Below the pieces are notes generated by a model. It searched no databases. It was given only the letters and a program-made list of their open reading frames with translations, and was not told where the DNA came from. This document shows, in pieces, positions 17,624 to 25,468 of a stretch of 64,000 nucleotides of DNA. Position 1 is the first letter of the stretch. Each line of letters starts with the position of its first letter. The position numbers were made by a program, and so were the translations under genes. The stretch is taken from the NCBI RefSeq assembly GCF_045762675.1, contig NZ_JBJDLK010000003.1:1-64000 (forward strand), in the 5' to 3' direction. Source of the stretch: Elizabethkingia meningoseptica_A. GTDB lineage: Bacteria; Bacteroidota; Bacteroidia; Flavobacteriales; Weeksellaceae.

Positions 17624-18577
17624 ATGGCAAAAAAAGTTGGAATATTATTCGGAATGGAAGATACCTTTCCATGGGCGTTTATTGACAAAGTAAATGAATT
17701 GGGAAATGGTGAAATTATTGCCGAGCCAGTAAAAATAGACATGCTGGAACAGGGGGCAGATTACGGATATGCTGTTATTATCGACCGTATTTCACAGGAT
17801 GTGCCTTTTTACAGAGCTTATCTTAAAAATGCAGCACTTAACGGAACATATGTTATCAACAATCCATTCTGGTGGAGCGCAGATGAAAAGTTTTTCAACA
17901 ATGCGTTGATGAGCAAACTGGGGATTCCGTTACCTAAAACGGTATTACTTCCTTCACATGAAAGACCTACCAATACCAGCGACACCTCTTTCAGAAATCT
18001 GTCCTTCCCACACAACTGGGATTACATTTTCAATTATGTAGGTTTTCCAGCCTACATGAAGCCTCATGACGGTGGCGGCTGGAGAAATGTTTACCGTGTG
18101 GAAAATCCGGAGGATTTATGGAATAAACTTTCGGAAACGGAACAACTGGTGATGATGGTACAGGAGGAAATTATCTTCGAAGATTATTACCGTGTATATT
18201 GTCTTGGAAAAAAATATGTTCATATCATGCCTTATGAGCCAAGAAATCCACACCACCTGAGATATGCAGCACAATCACAATATTCAGGAAAGCAGCTTGA
18301 AGATTTACTGAAAACCATTCATAATTATACCATTAAAATGAATGAGGCATTGGGTTATGATTTCAACACGGTAGAGTTTGCAGTTCGTGATGGGATTCCT
18401 TATGCTATTGACTTCTGCAACCCGGCACCGGATGCTGACAGAAACTCCGTAGGAGAAGAAAATTTCGCATGGATCGTGGAGCATGCTGCTAAACTGGCCA
18501 TAGAAAAAGCAAAAGAATATGTTCCGGGCAAACCAAACATTTCATGGGGAACATTCGTAAAAAATTCTCTTAAATAA
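17624..18577 (+). CDS. ATP-grasp ligase (second)
   Basis: A 317-aa ATP-grasp protein, unlike its neighbour except in fold. A Rossmann-like N-terminus (MAKKVGILFGMED) leads to ATP-binding K146 in AYMKPHDGGGWRNVY, where the glycine-rich loop is clear. Then come a strand with E181/E182 (MVQEEI), an R-x-Y strand (YYRVYCLGKK), E251, and the metal motif D263-F-C-N266. It has no signal peptide. It probably adds an amino acid or similar unit to the chain made by the neighbouring ligases. A 124-bp gap with a long inverted repeat separates it from the next gene. Confidence 0.85.
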   Translation: MAKKVGILFGMEDTFPWAFIDKVNELGNGEIIAEPVKIDMLEQGADYGYAVIIDRISQDVPFYRAYLKNAALNGTYVINNPFWWSADEKFFNNALMSKLGIPLPKTVLLPSHERPTNTSDTSFRNLSFPHNWDYIFNYVGFPAYMKPHDGGGWRNVYRVENPEDLWNKLSETEQLVMMVQEEIIFEDYYRVYCLGKKYVHIMPYEPRNPHHLRYAAQSQYSGKQLEDLLKTIHNYTIKMNEALGYDFNTVEFAVRDGIPYAIDFCNPAPDADRNSVGEENFAWIVEHAAKLAIEKAKEYVPGKPNISWGTFVKNSLK

Positions 18578-18597
18578 CGTATACCTAAAAACTGCTA

Positions 18598-18664
18598 TTG
18601 TCATACAGGTCTGAAATGTTCTTAAACCAGAACGAAAAGAATTCAACAGGGGGCTGTATGACAA
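18598..18664. repeat. Inverted repeat inside amidoligase operon
   Basis: TTGTCATACAG (18598-18608) and its exact complement CTGTATGACAA (18654-18664) flank a 45-bp loop, which itself contains small stems (GTTCT-N6-AGAAC). No T-run follows, so it is not a normal terminator. It may be a processing site, an attenuator or a remnant of a small repeat element. Confidence 0.55.
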
Positions 18665-18701
18665 GAAACAGTGTTGTTCAATACAAAAACACACCAAGAA
18701 G

Positions 18702-19802
18702 ATGCATAAATTTACAATAGGTATAGAAGAAGAATACCAGATTATCGATGCAGAAAGCCGTGATTTAGTTTCACATGTCTCCAAGATTATTGAAAGCGGA
18801 AAAGCTATTTTAAGTGAGAATCTCAAGCATGAGATGCATGAATCCATGGTAGAAATGGAAACCGGTATATGCCAGAATATTACTCAGGCCCGTGAAGAAC
18901 TGACAAGCCTTCGCCGCCAGTTGGTAAAAATTGCACATGATCAGGGACTCCGCGTGTCAGGAGGTGGCACCCATCCTTTTTCACACTGGAAGGATAATAT
19001 TATTACCAAAGCCGAACGCTATAACAAAATTGTAAGCGACATGGGTGATGTGGCAAGGTCTAACCTGATCTTTGGGCTGCACGTACATATTGGTATTCCG
19101 GATCGTGAAGAAGGTATCCGTATTCAGAATGTAATGCGTTATTTTCTGCCACACGTTTATGCGCTTTCAACCAACTCTCCGTTCTGGGTAGGGCGTCTTA
19201 CGGGATTCAAATCATACCGCCAGGAAGTTTTTGCCAAGTTCCCGAGAACCGGAATTCCTAGTTACTTCAGCAGCGTTGCAGAATTTGATGCTTATGTTAA
19301 TCTGATGATTAAAACCGGTACGATTGACAATGCCAAGAAAATATGGTGGGATCTTCGGGTACATCCTTTTTATCCTACGATAGAATTCAGAATATGTGAT
19401 ATGCCGTTCACAATTGATGAAACTACGTGCCTGGCTGCTATTATGCAGTCGCTGGTTGCAAAAATATACAAAATGCACCGGCAGAACATCAGCTTCCGCT
19501 CTTACCGGCGTTTGTTGTTAAGTGAAAACAAATGGCGGGCTTCTAAAGACGGAATACATGCCGAGTTAATTGACTTTGGTAAAGAAGCAAGTGTACCTTA
19601 TCATCTTTTACTGGATGAATTATTAGAATTTATAGATGATGTAGTGGATGAGCTAGGCTGCCGACATGAGGTGGAATATGCCCGTGAAATTATTAAAATG
19701 GGAACAGGCGCAGACCGTCAGTTAAAAGTATTTCATGAAACCGGAGATATAAAAAAGGTTGTGGATTACATGATCAGTGAGACGGAGAAAGGTGCCTTAT
19801 AA
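18702..19802 (+). CDS. GCS2/YbdK-type carboxylate-amine ligase
   Basis: A 366-aa member of the glutamate-cysteine-ligase-2 family (COG2170, YbdK type). Its fold is that of glutamine synthetase, and it joins a carboxylate to an amine using ATP. The family marks are clear: GIEEEYQII at the start (metal-binding acids), ESMVEMETGI at about 47-56, SGGGTHPF at about 87-94, LHVHIGIP at about 126-133 and PTIEFRICDMP in the second half. Length is normal for the family. Unlike classical GshA, YbdK-type enzymes often have unknown partners. Here, inside an ATP-grasp operon, it probably forms a gamma-glutamyl or similar amide. Confidence 0.9.
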   Translation: MHKFTIGIEEEYQIIDAESRDLVSHVSKIIESGKAILSENLKHEMHESMVEMETGICQNITQAREELTSLRRQLVKIAHDQGLRVSGGGTHPFSHWKDNIITKAERYNKIVSDMGDVARSNLIFGLHVHIGIPDREEGIRIQNVMRYFLPHVYALSTNSPFWVGRLTGFKSYRQEVFAKFPRTGIPSYFSSVAEFDAYVNLMIKTGTIDNAKKIWWDLRVHPFYPTIEFRICDMPFTIDETTCLAAIMQSLVAKIYKMHRQNISFRSYRRLLLSENKWRASKDGIHAELIDFGKEASVPYHLLLDELLEFIDDVVDELGCRHEVEYAREIIKMGTGADRQLKVFHETGDIKKVVDYMISETEKGAL

Positions 19803-19871
19803 ATGATAATAAATCAACCTTTTAAACTTTTCCATAAAGTTATCCACATTTAATAAAAAACTTTGATTTAG

Positions 19872-19879
19872 TACATTTG
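19872..19879 (+). promoter_or_regulatory. Internal -7 element before amidotransferase gene
   Basis: TACATTTG (TANNTTTG) followed by CAG lies 15 bp before the ATG at 19895. No clear -33 box is present. It would allow the last two genes of the operon to be transcribed separately. Confidence 0.45.
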
Positions 19880-19894
19880 CAGAAAAATACAGAT

Positions 19895-20728
19895 ATGAAT
19901 CACGAGGTAAGAATCGCCCTACTCGACATGAATAATAATCATCCTAATCAGGGGATGCGCAATATAAAAGATATTTCAGAAACGTTCAAAATGCATTCTG
20001 ATTATAATGTCAGCATTGAGGTTTTTGATGTCCGCCATAAATATGAAATGCCGGATATTGCGAAATTCGATATTTTTATTTCATCGGGTGGTCCCGGAAA
20101 TCCGCATAAAGAGGGATTTGTATGGGAGGAAAATTACAACCGTTTTCTGAATTCCATCTGGAAGCACAATAAGGAAAGTGAAGCCAAGAAATATTTATTT
20201 CTGATTTGTCATTCCTTTCAGCTGGCATGCATCTACTGGGATCTTGCAGAAGTTACCCAAAGAAAGTCATATTCTTTCGGGGTTATGCCTATCCATAAAA
20301 CAGATGAAGGAGAAAAAGATTTTCTTCTGAAAAATCTTCCTGAGCCTTTTTATGCGGTAGATTCCAGAGCTTATCAGGTTGTTCAGCCTAAGTTCGATCA
20401 TTTCGAAAAACATAGGATGAAAATCCTGGCGCTTGAAAAGAACCGCCCGCATATTGATCTGGAAAGAGCTGTAATGTCTATCAGATTCTCGGAAGAGATT
20501 TTCGGTACACAGTTTCACCCTGAAGCTGATCCCGAAGGTTTTCTTGAATCTTTAAAAGTTGAAAAGTATAAAAACAGCATCATCGAGGATTATGGTATGG
20601 AAAAATATCAGGAAACTGTTGACCGTATCGATGATGAAGATAAAGTAGTACTAACACGAAGAGAAATTTTGCCAAGATTTCTGGAGTTTGCTGCCCAACA
20701 GGTATCAAAGGCGGTTTCTCTTGCCTAA
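19895..20728 (+). CDS. Class I glutamine amidotransferase-like protein
   Basis: A 277-aa GATase1-fold protein. I use the ATG at 19895. A TTG at 19877 lies inside the -7 element and is unlikely. The oxyanion segment SSGGPGNP (about 63-70), nucleophile C105 in LICHSF, and H208 with E210 in TQFHPEAD form the full catalytic triad of glutaminase domains, so it should be active. It has no synthetase domain of its own and probably delivers ammonia to one of the neighbouring ligases, or cleaves gamma-glutamyl bonds as the PuuD/GGH-like members do. The last gene starts 12 nt after its stop, so these two genes form a tight pair. Confidence 0.85.
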   Translation: MNHEVRIALLDMNNNHPNQGMRNIKDISETFKMHSDYNVSIEVFDVRHKYEMPDIAKFDIFISSGGPGNPHKEGFVWEENYNRFLNSIWKHNKESEAKKYLFLICHSFQLACIYWDLAEVTQRKSYSFGVMPIHKTDEGEKDFLLKNLPEPFYAVDSRAYQVVQPKFDHFEKHRMKILALEKNRPHIDLERAVMSIRFSEEIFGTQFHPEADPEGFLESLKVEKYKNSIIEDYGMEKYQETVDRIDDEDKVVLTRREILPRFLEFAAQQVSKAVSLA

Positions 20729-20740
20729 AACACACATGAT

Positions 20741-21934
20741 ATGATTTCCAATTTCAGAAAGCAGTTCAATGAGGCTTTCTCATCAGAAAAATACCAGCAA
20801 TTAAAAAATATTTGTCAACAACATTCGCCATCTGAAATTGGTTTCCGTCTTTCGGAAAGTCCTGTTTTTATTGACAAAATCTTCCAGGAAAAGCTTTTCA
20901 ATGCTGCGGAATCAATTATCCGACAAGTCGACTCATTTTCTGAAGACGAGCTCAATAAAGCCATTCCACATGATTGTATGGTTCCGGGAGGTGATGCTCA
21001 TTATCATTTTCTGGCCATTGATTTCGGGATTTGCAAAAATGAAAACGGAGAACTGGAACCTCAGCTTATTGAATTACAGGCTTTTCCGTCGTTATTTGGA
21101 TTCCAACGGCAATATGAAGAGGAATTACGTTCTGTATATCCTTTTCTGGATCAGTTCAACAGAAGAATTCCTCTGGCAACTTATATAGAAAAGCTGAAAA
21201 AAATTATTGTAGGTGATGAAAACCCGGAAAATGTAATCCTTCTGGAAATCTTTCCGGAACAACAGAAAACAGCAGTAGACTTTAATGTTACTGAAAATTT
21301 TCTGGGGATAAAAACAGTATGTCTGACCAAGGTTTTTAAAGAAGGGCGTCATTTATTTTATGAAGATAATGGCAGAAAAATCAGAATTAACCGTATTTAT
21401 AACCGTGTAATCTTTGATGAACTGGACAACATTCCGGATCTTAAAACGGATTTTCATTTTACAGACGATGTTGAGGTTACCTGGGTAACACATCCCAACT
21501 GGTTCTTTAAAGTATCGAAATACATTTTGCCAAAATTAGAACATGCTTATGTTCCTAAAAGCTATTTTCTGAATGAAGCGCCTCATGATATAGATTACGC
21601 TCAATATGTATTAAAGCCATTGTTTTCATTTGCAGGAAGTGGAGTCAATATACACCCTACGCAGGAAGATGTGGATAAGATTACAGACAAAGAGAATTAT
21701 ATTCTCCAGAAGAAGGTCAACTATGCTCCTGTTTTCCTGGACATCAATGGTGAATATTCTAAAGCTGAAATTCGTTTATTATTCGGAAAACCTGAAGGAA
21801 GTAATCAGTTGGAATTAATGGTGAATCTTGTCCGTATGACGAAAGCTGAAATGGTAAATGTAAATTTCAACAAAAAGGACGCAATATGGATCGGTAGCAC
21901 TATGGCCTTTTTTGAGAGTGATCTTAAAGAATAA
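20741..21934 (+). CDS. Circularly permuted ATP-grasp-like protein
   Basis: A 397-aa protein that I read as a permuted ATP-grasp enzyme of the glutathionylspermidine-synthase-like type. The acidic metal motif comes first (D94-F-G, then E111-L-Q113-A-F-P, an E-x-N-like motif), and the ATP-binding K292-P with a glycine loop (LFSFAGSGVNI) comes about 180 residues later, followed by YILQKKV and KAEIRLLFG. This order is the reverse of normal ATP-grasp proteins. It has no signal peptide. It ends the operon, 12 nt after the amidotransferase gene, and a terminator follows. The permuted class often makes amides between a peptide and a polyamine or amino acid. The call is by motif order, not by a search. 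Confidence 0.7.
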   Translation: MISNFRKQFNEAFSSEKYQQLKNICQQHSPSEIGFRLSESPVFIDKIFQEKLFNAAESIIRQVDSFSEDELNKAIPHDCMVPGGDAHYHFLAIDFGICKNENGELEPQLIELQAFPSLFGFQRQYEEELRSVYPFLDQFNRRIPLATYIEKLKKIIVGDENPENVILLEIFPEQQKTAVDFNVTENFLGIKTVCLTKVFKEGRHLFYEDNGRKIRINRIYNRVIFDELDNIPDLKTDFHFTDDVEVTWVTHPNWFFKVSKYILPKLEHAYVPKSYFLNEAPHDIDYAQYVLKPLFSFAGSGVNIHPTQEDVDKITDKENYILQKKVNYAPVFLDINGEYSKAEIRLLFGKPEGSNQLELMVNLVRMTKAEMVNVNFNKKDAIWIGSTMAFFESDLKE

Positions 21935-22005
21935 TGAAAAGTAATACTTTCTCCATTGACAGTATTAAAAAGGAGCTGTATAACGGATATATACTTAACA
22001 TCATA

Positions 22006-22036
22006 AAAGCAGTTGCTCATAAGGAGCGACTGCTTT
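22006..22036. terminator. Bidirectional terminator between convergent genes
   Basis: A stem AAAGCAGTTGCTC / GAGCGACTGCTTT with one G-U pair and a 5-nt loop lies between the end of the amidoligase operon and the GLPGLI gene. T-containing tails exist on both sides (CATTTAAAT to the right, TTTTATGATG to the left). Confidence 0.7.
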
Positions 22037-22057
22037 CATTTAAATCTATTCCGGGGC

Positions 22058-22855
22058 TTAATTTTTGGTAAGTTCAATAGGATTATCTTCCTTTTGAAAT
22101 CTTATCATTTTACTATTTTTAAAAAAGTCTGTTGCATTAATCTCCTGTCCATTAACGAATACTTTATTAATGGCATTTGGATCTGTTCCTCTTTTTCTTA
22201 ACCATCCTAAAGGATCCTTTACATTTTCTTCATACATTTCACTATACTTTTTAGCCGGTATGTTTATGTATTGCTGATCCGGTTTTTCAAACATAATAAA
22301 AGTATCTACTGTTTTTACCAGCTCCATGATATGCTGTCCCTTATCATCGGATATTTTCAATATAAGCCCCGGCAATCCACAAAATTTATAGGGACCATCC
22401 GATATGGGTATTTCATTAGAAAACCAGGCGATCCATTTTCTTCCTGCAAAAACGGTGGAAGCCTTTTGAACATGGTAACCTTCATAAACTGTTTTTTCTT
22501 CAAGTACATTCCATTTAATAGCCCTTTCTTCCCGGATTTTATAATAGGTATCTGTTAACACCGTATACATATCAGTCACCGGATTAGCATATTGTTTCTC
22601 TATAAAAGTCCTGTAATGTGTTTTTTGAGAAAGAAACCTGTTTTTTTTCCTAAAATTCTGCAATGTAGAATCACGTTTATATTCTTCGTATTTATAATAA
22701 AAAGATCCCTTTGGAGATACATCCAAATAAGTAACTTCTTCTGTTTTAGAATCAGGTTGTAAAGAATCTGCCAAATGTGAATATTTATACACAAAACGAA
22801 TACTTTGTCCAAATAATGAAGAGAAGCAAAAAAATAGAAATATAAACTTTAGCAT
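22058..22855 (-). CDS. GLPGLI-family exported protein
   Basis: A 265-aa protein with a Sec signal peptide (MLKFIFLFFCFSSLFGQS). It carries the family signature G-L-P-G-L-I followed by LKISDDKG at about 171-186, so it belongs to the GLPGLI family of Bacteroidota. The function of this family is unknown. It is expected in the periplasm or outside the cell. Its start overlaps the end of the double-glycine-peptide gene by 7 nt, so the two are translated together. In relatives, such proteins often occur in multiple copies next to small leader peptides. A role in handling or answering the peptide is possible but unproven. Confidence 0.88.
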   Translation of the reverse strand: MLKFIFLFFCFSSLFGQSIRFVYKYSHLADSLQPDSKTEEVTYLDVSPKGSFYYKYEEYKRDSTLQNFRKKNRFLSQKTHYRTFIEKQYANPVTDMYTVLTDTYYKIREERAIKWNVLEEKTVYEGYHVQKASTVFAGRKWIAWFSNEIPISDGPYKFCGLPGLILKISDDKGQHIMELVKTVDTFIMFEKPDQQYINIPAKKYSEMYEENVKDPLGWLRKRGTDPNAINKVFVNGQEINATDFFKNSKMIRFQKEDNPIELTKN

Positions 22856-23103
22856 GTCTGGACATATATTGCATCACCCCTTTTACAAAAAATACCACTG
22901 CCATCATTAAGATATCCTGCATCGTCACAATTTTGAAAAGAGATCAAACGTGGAGCTTCCCCATCCCGTGCAGGACACATAAGCATTGTAAAAGATGTTC
23001 TTTCATTATCTACTATAATCCCTCCTGATATACTTTTCAATTGCTTTCTTGCTAGCTCTTTCGCATCAGTATTCAGAAGATTTGGAAAATTTGTTTTTTT
23101 CAT
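22849..23103 (-). CDS. Small peptide with double-glycine leader (bacteriocin-like)
   Basis: An 84-aa peptide whose first 28 residues look like a double-glycine leader: a charged start, then L-A-R-K-Q-L-K-S-I-S-G27-G28, the form cut by C39 peptidase-type ABC exporters. The predicted mature part (29-84) is 56 residues long, with four cysteines (in MLMCPA, FQNCDD, IFCKRG and the last residue C84) that could make two disulfides. Flavobacteria carry many such leaders, often annotated as bacteriocin-like. No maturation enzyme or exporter gene lies in this window, so it would depend on one elsewhere. It overlaps the GLPGLI gene downstream by 7 nt. Confidence 0.7.
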   Translation of the reverse strand: MKKTNFPNLLNTDAKELARKQLKSISGGIIVDNERTSFTMLMCPARDGEAPRLISFQNCDDAGYLNDGSGIFCKRGDAIYVQTC

Positions 23104-23426
23104 AATTTGTTTTTTTAAATGTTGAATATTAAAACTTTAATTAATTCTTTTTGTAATAACCGGTTGTTCTGCTGATCTTCCAAAAAACAGCTTAGTATAT
23201 ATATGCTATCGATTAAAATTAGGTAAAAAATTAATATTTAAAGAATATAACATTTACCAGATTAATGAATTTAAAACATTGAAAACCAATAAAAAAACAT
23301 AAAATCCAGTACTATCATAAAGGAATTATTTCGCAAAATAATACAAAAAATAAAAGTGCATCCCCGAAATCGGAAATGCACTTTTCTGGTAAAGTTAAAA
23401 TGAGTAATATGAAGATATTAGTTTTT
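23104..23426. other. Intergenic region between peptide gene and fucose operon
   Basis: 323 bp with no gene. It holds the upstream region of the leader-peptide gene, which is very AT-rich and has no TANNTTTG match on the minus strand, and the terminator of the fucose operon at 23352-23385. Confidence 0.6.
23352..23385 (-). terminator. Terminator of fucose operon
   Basis: Perfect 10-bp arms AAAAGTGCAT and ATGCACTTTT enclose a loop that can itself pair (CCGA/TCGG). On the minus strand a T-rich tail (TTATTTTTTG) follows. It lies 42 bp past the last fucose gene. Confidence 0.8.
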
Positions 23427-24206
23427 TTATAAAGCTCTGTCCAGATGTACATACCCGCCGTCAACATGAATAAGTTGTCCGGTAGTATGACTGGATTTTT
23501 CCGATAACAGAAATGCCACGGTATTGGCTATTTCTTCTGTAGTCGTCATTCTGTGTTCAAACGGAATTTTATCCGTGATGGTTTTAAGTTTTGTGTCAGA
23601 ATCATCAAAGGTCTTAATCCATTTTTCATATAATGGTGTATAAGCCTCGGCAACAATAACAGCATTTACACGAATATGATAAGGCAGTAATTCAACAGCC
23701 CACTCTCTTGTCAATCCGTTTCTGCCACCATTTGCTGCGGCATAAGCTGAAGTTCCGCCCTGCCCTGTTTCTGCCGTTTTACTTCCGATATTTACAATAG
23801 CTCCTTTGCTCTGCTTTAAAGCCGGCAATGCATAATGCGCCAGAAGATAATAATGAACAAGGTTTTTATGTAGTGATTCCATAAAAGCTTCATAGCTTCC
23901 ATTTTCCAGACCAACACCATCGTTTACTCCTGCATTATTAACCAGTCCTTCTATTCTGCCGAATCTGGTTATAATTTCATCAATCGCTTTTTTACATTCA
24001 GCAGGCTGTGTAAGTTCAGCAGCTACTGCATGAGCAGTAAGATTTTCAGCAGCCAAAGCATCAACAAGTTTCTGATTATCTTCCGGGTTTCTTCCTATGA
24101 TCACAGGAATTGCCTTTTCCTGCGCCAGTACTCTTACAATGCCTTCACCAATTCCCTTGGCTCCGCCACTTACAATGATAATCTTATTTTCAAGTTTTAA
24201 GTTCAT
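23427..24206 (-). CDS. SDR dehydrogenase, probable L-fucose dehydrogenase
   Basis: A 259-aa short-chain dehydrogenase, predicted to oxidise L-fucose to L-fuconolactone. It has the NAD(P) motif G14-G-A-K-G-I-G20, the N90-N-A-G motif and catalytic S142 and Y155. Position 159, lysine in almost all SDR enzymes (YxxxK), is asparagine here (Y-A-A-A-N-G-G-R-N), although the sequence around it is well kept. I recall the same YAAANGG form in related sugar dehydrogenases, so it is probably a subfamily trait and not damage. As last gene of the fucose operon it supplies the first oxidation step. A 109-bp gap with a small hairpin (AAAGCTT/AAGCTTT, 24226-24266) separates it from the lactonase gene. Confidence 0.78.
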   Translation of the reverse strand: MNLKLENKIIIVSGGAKGIGEGIVRVLAQEKAIPVIIGRNPEDNQKLVDALAAENLTAHAVAAELTQPAECKKAIDEIITRFGRIEGLVNNAGVNDGVGLENGSYEAFMESLHKNLVHYYLLAHYALPALKQSKGAIVNIGSKTAETGQGGTSAYAAANGGRNGLTREWAVELLPYHIRVNAVIVAEAYTPLYEKWIKTFDDSDTKLKTITDKIPFEHRMTTTEEIANTVAFLLSEKSSHTTGQLIHVDGGYVHLDRAL

Positions 24207-24314
24207 ATCCAGTATATTTTAATATAAAGCTTAACAGATTCAGGAGATTCTCAGAACTGAAGCTTTAACCACTTTATTTATTGGTTCTATATTCCTTATT
24301 GTATGCTGCAGCTT

Positions 24315-25136
24315 TTACAAATTATAAAAAGTCTCTGCGTTTCCGCCTAATATTTGCTGTTGTTCACCAATGCTGAATTTTTGTATGTATTCCTGTACAA
24401 TCTGTAACCACCCGGAATAATCAGTATTCAGCAACATTACCGGCCAGTCACTTCCAAACATAATGCGCGATGTTCCGAAAGATTCAAATATCACATCAAA
24501 ATAGGGTTGCAGCATTTTTTTTGTCCATTTTCCATGCGCTGCTTCTGTAACTAATCCTGAAAGTTTACAATACACATTTTCAGATTTTGCCAGTGCTTTA
24601 ATATCTTTTTTCCAGTTTTGCAGTTCCCAATTTTTCAGATCCGGCTTTCCCAGATGGTCCAAAACCAGTTTCTGATTCGGAAGTTTTCTCGCAAATGCAG
24701 TTGCTTCCTGCAACTGAGAATGGTAAACTAAAACATCATAGGTATAGTTATACGTTCCCAGCTTTCTTACATTCTCTATAAATACCGGATTGGAGAGAAA
24801 GCCTTGCGGCTCTGCCTGAACAATATGACGCCAGCCTTTCAGTTTTGGGTATTTTTGAAATTCCTGTAATTGCTGCTCCAATTCATTACGCTGTAAATCG
24901 ATCCAGCCTACCACGCCCAGAATTTGTTTGTTTTCTTCTGCAAGCTTCAACAAAAACCTTGTTTCATCGGGACTCTGATCAGCTTGTACAGCGACTACTC
25001 CGTTCACCTGATGATCCGCCAGCAATTCATTGATATCCGAAGGAAAAAAATCTCTCCGGATGACCTGCATACTTTCATCGATCCAGCTATCCCGGATCTC
25101 ATCATACTGCCAGAAATGAACGTGAGCGTCTATCAT
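24315..25136 (-). CDS. Amidohydrolase-family L-fuconolactonase
   Basis: A 273-aa TIM-barrel hydrolase of the amidohydrolase-2 (COG3618) family. The N-terminal metal-type motif is D3-A-H5-V-H7-F-W. Further family marks are LDHLGKPD in the middle and FGSDWPV near the C-terminus. Members of this family open lactones such as L-fucono-1,5-lactone and L-rhamnono-lactone. The position between a fucose dehydrogenase and a mutarotase supports L-fuconolactonase. The mutarotase gene ends 2 bp upstream, so the two are tightly linked in the operon. It acts in the cytoplasm, as there is no signal peptide. Confidence 0.85.
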   Translation of the reverse strand: MIDAHVHFWQYDEIRDSWIDESMQVIRRDFFPSDINELLADHQVNGVVAVQADQSPDETRFLLKLAEENKQILGVVGWIDLQRNELEQQLQEFQKYPKLKGWRHIVQAEPQGFLSNPVFIENVRKLGTYNYTYDVLVYHSQLQEATAFARKLPNQKLVLDHLGKPDLKNWELQNWKKDIKALAKSENVYCKLSGLVTEAAHGKWTKKMLQPYFDVIFESFGTSRIMFGSDWPVMLLNTDYSGWLQIVQEYIQKFSIGEQQQILGGNAETFYNL

Positions 25137-25138
25137 TG

Positions 25139-25468
25139 TTACAAACTGAAAATTTTATCCATTAAAATCCATTTTTCTCCCGGCTTGGCATTTGGGAGTG
25201 CCTGCTGATAATCCCACATCAGCTTTTCCCATTCCTGTACTTTAGGATTGGCTTCATCAGCGGCTGCCTTTGCTTCAAAAGAAAAATCATCAGTAACTTC
25301 CATCGTCATAAACAAACGATTACCGGTTCTGTAAATTTCCATATTCTGTATGCCGGAAGCGGTAATGCTTTCCATAATCTCCGGCCATACCTGCTGATGG
25401 TATTCTTCGTATTGGCGGATCAGATTTTCATCATCTTTCAGATCCAGTGCCAGCGCATATTTTTTCAT
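25139..25468 (-). CDS. RhaM-type sugar mutarotase (L-fucose mutarotase role)
   Basis: A 109-aa protein of the L-rhamnose mutarotase family, with the family segment YEEYHQQVWPEI near residue 20 (a likely catalytic histidine in HQQVW) and NMEIYRTGNRLFM in the centre. Such enzymes speed up the change between sugar anomers. In this operon the sugar is L-fucose or a derivative, and the enzyme would supply the anomer needed by the dehydrogenase. Its start codon touches the stop of the upstream hydrolase gene (shared base at 25468), indicating coupled translation. Confidence 0.85.
   Translation of the reverse strand: MKKYALALDLKDDENLIRQYEEYHQQVWPEIMESITASGIQNMEIYRTGNRLFMTMEVTDDFSFEAKAAADEANPKVQEWEKLMWDYQQALPNAKPGEKWILMDKIFSL

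Noticed and set aside
19840..19848. Perfect DnaA box TTATCCACA, with another at 45777-45785 and one (complement) at 60419-60427
   Set aside because: Each is single, far from the others and not in a DnaA-box cluster; no dnaA, dnaN or AT-rich unwinding region is present. Not an origin.
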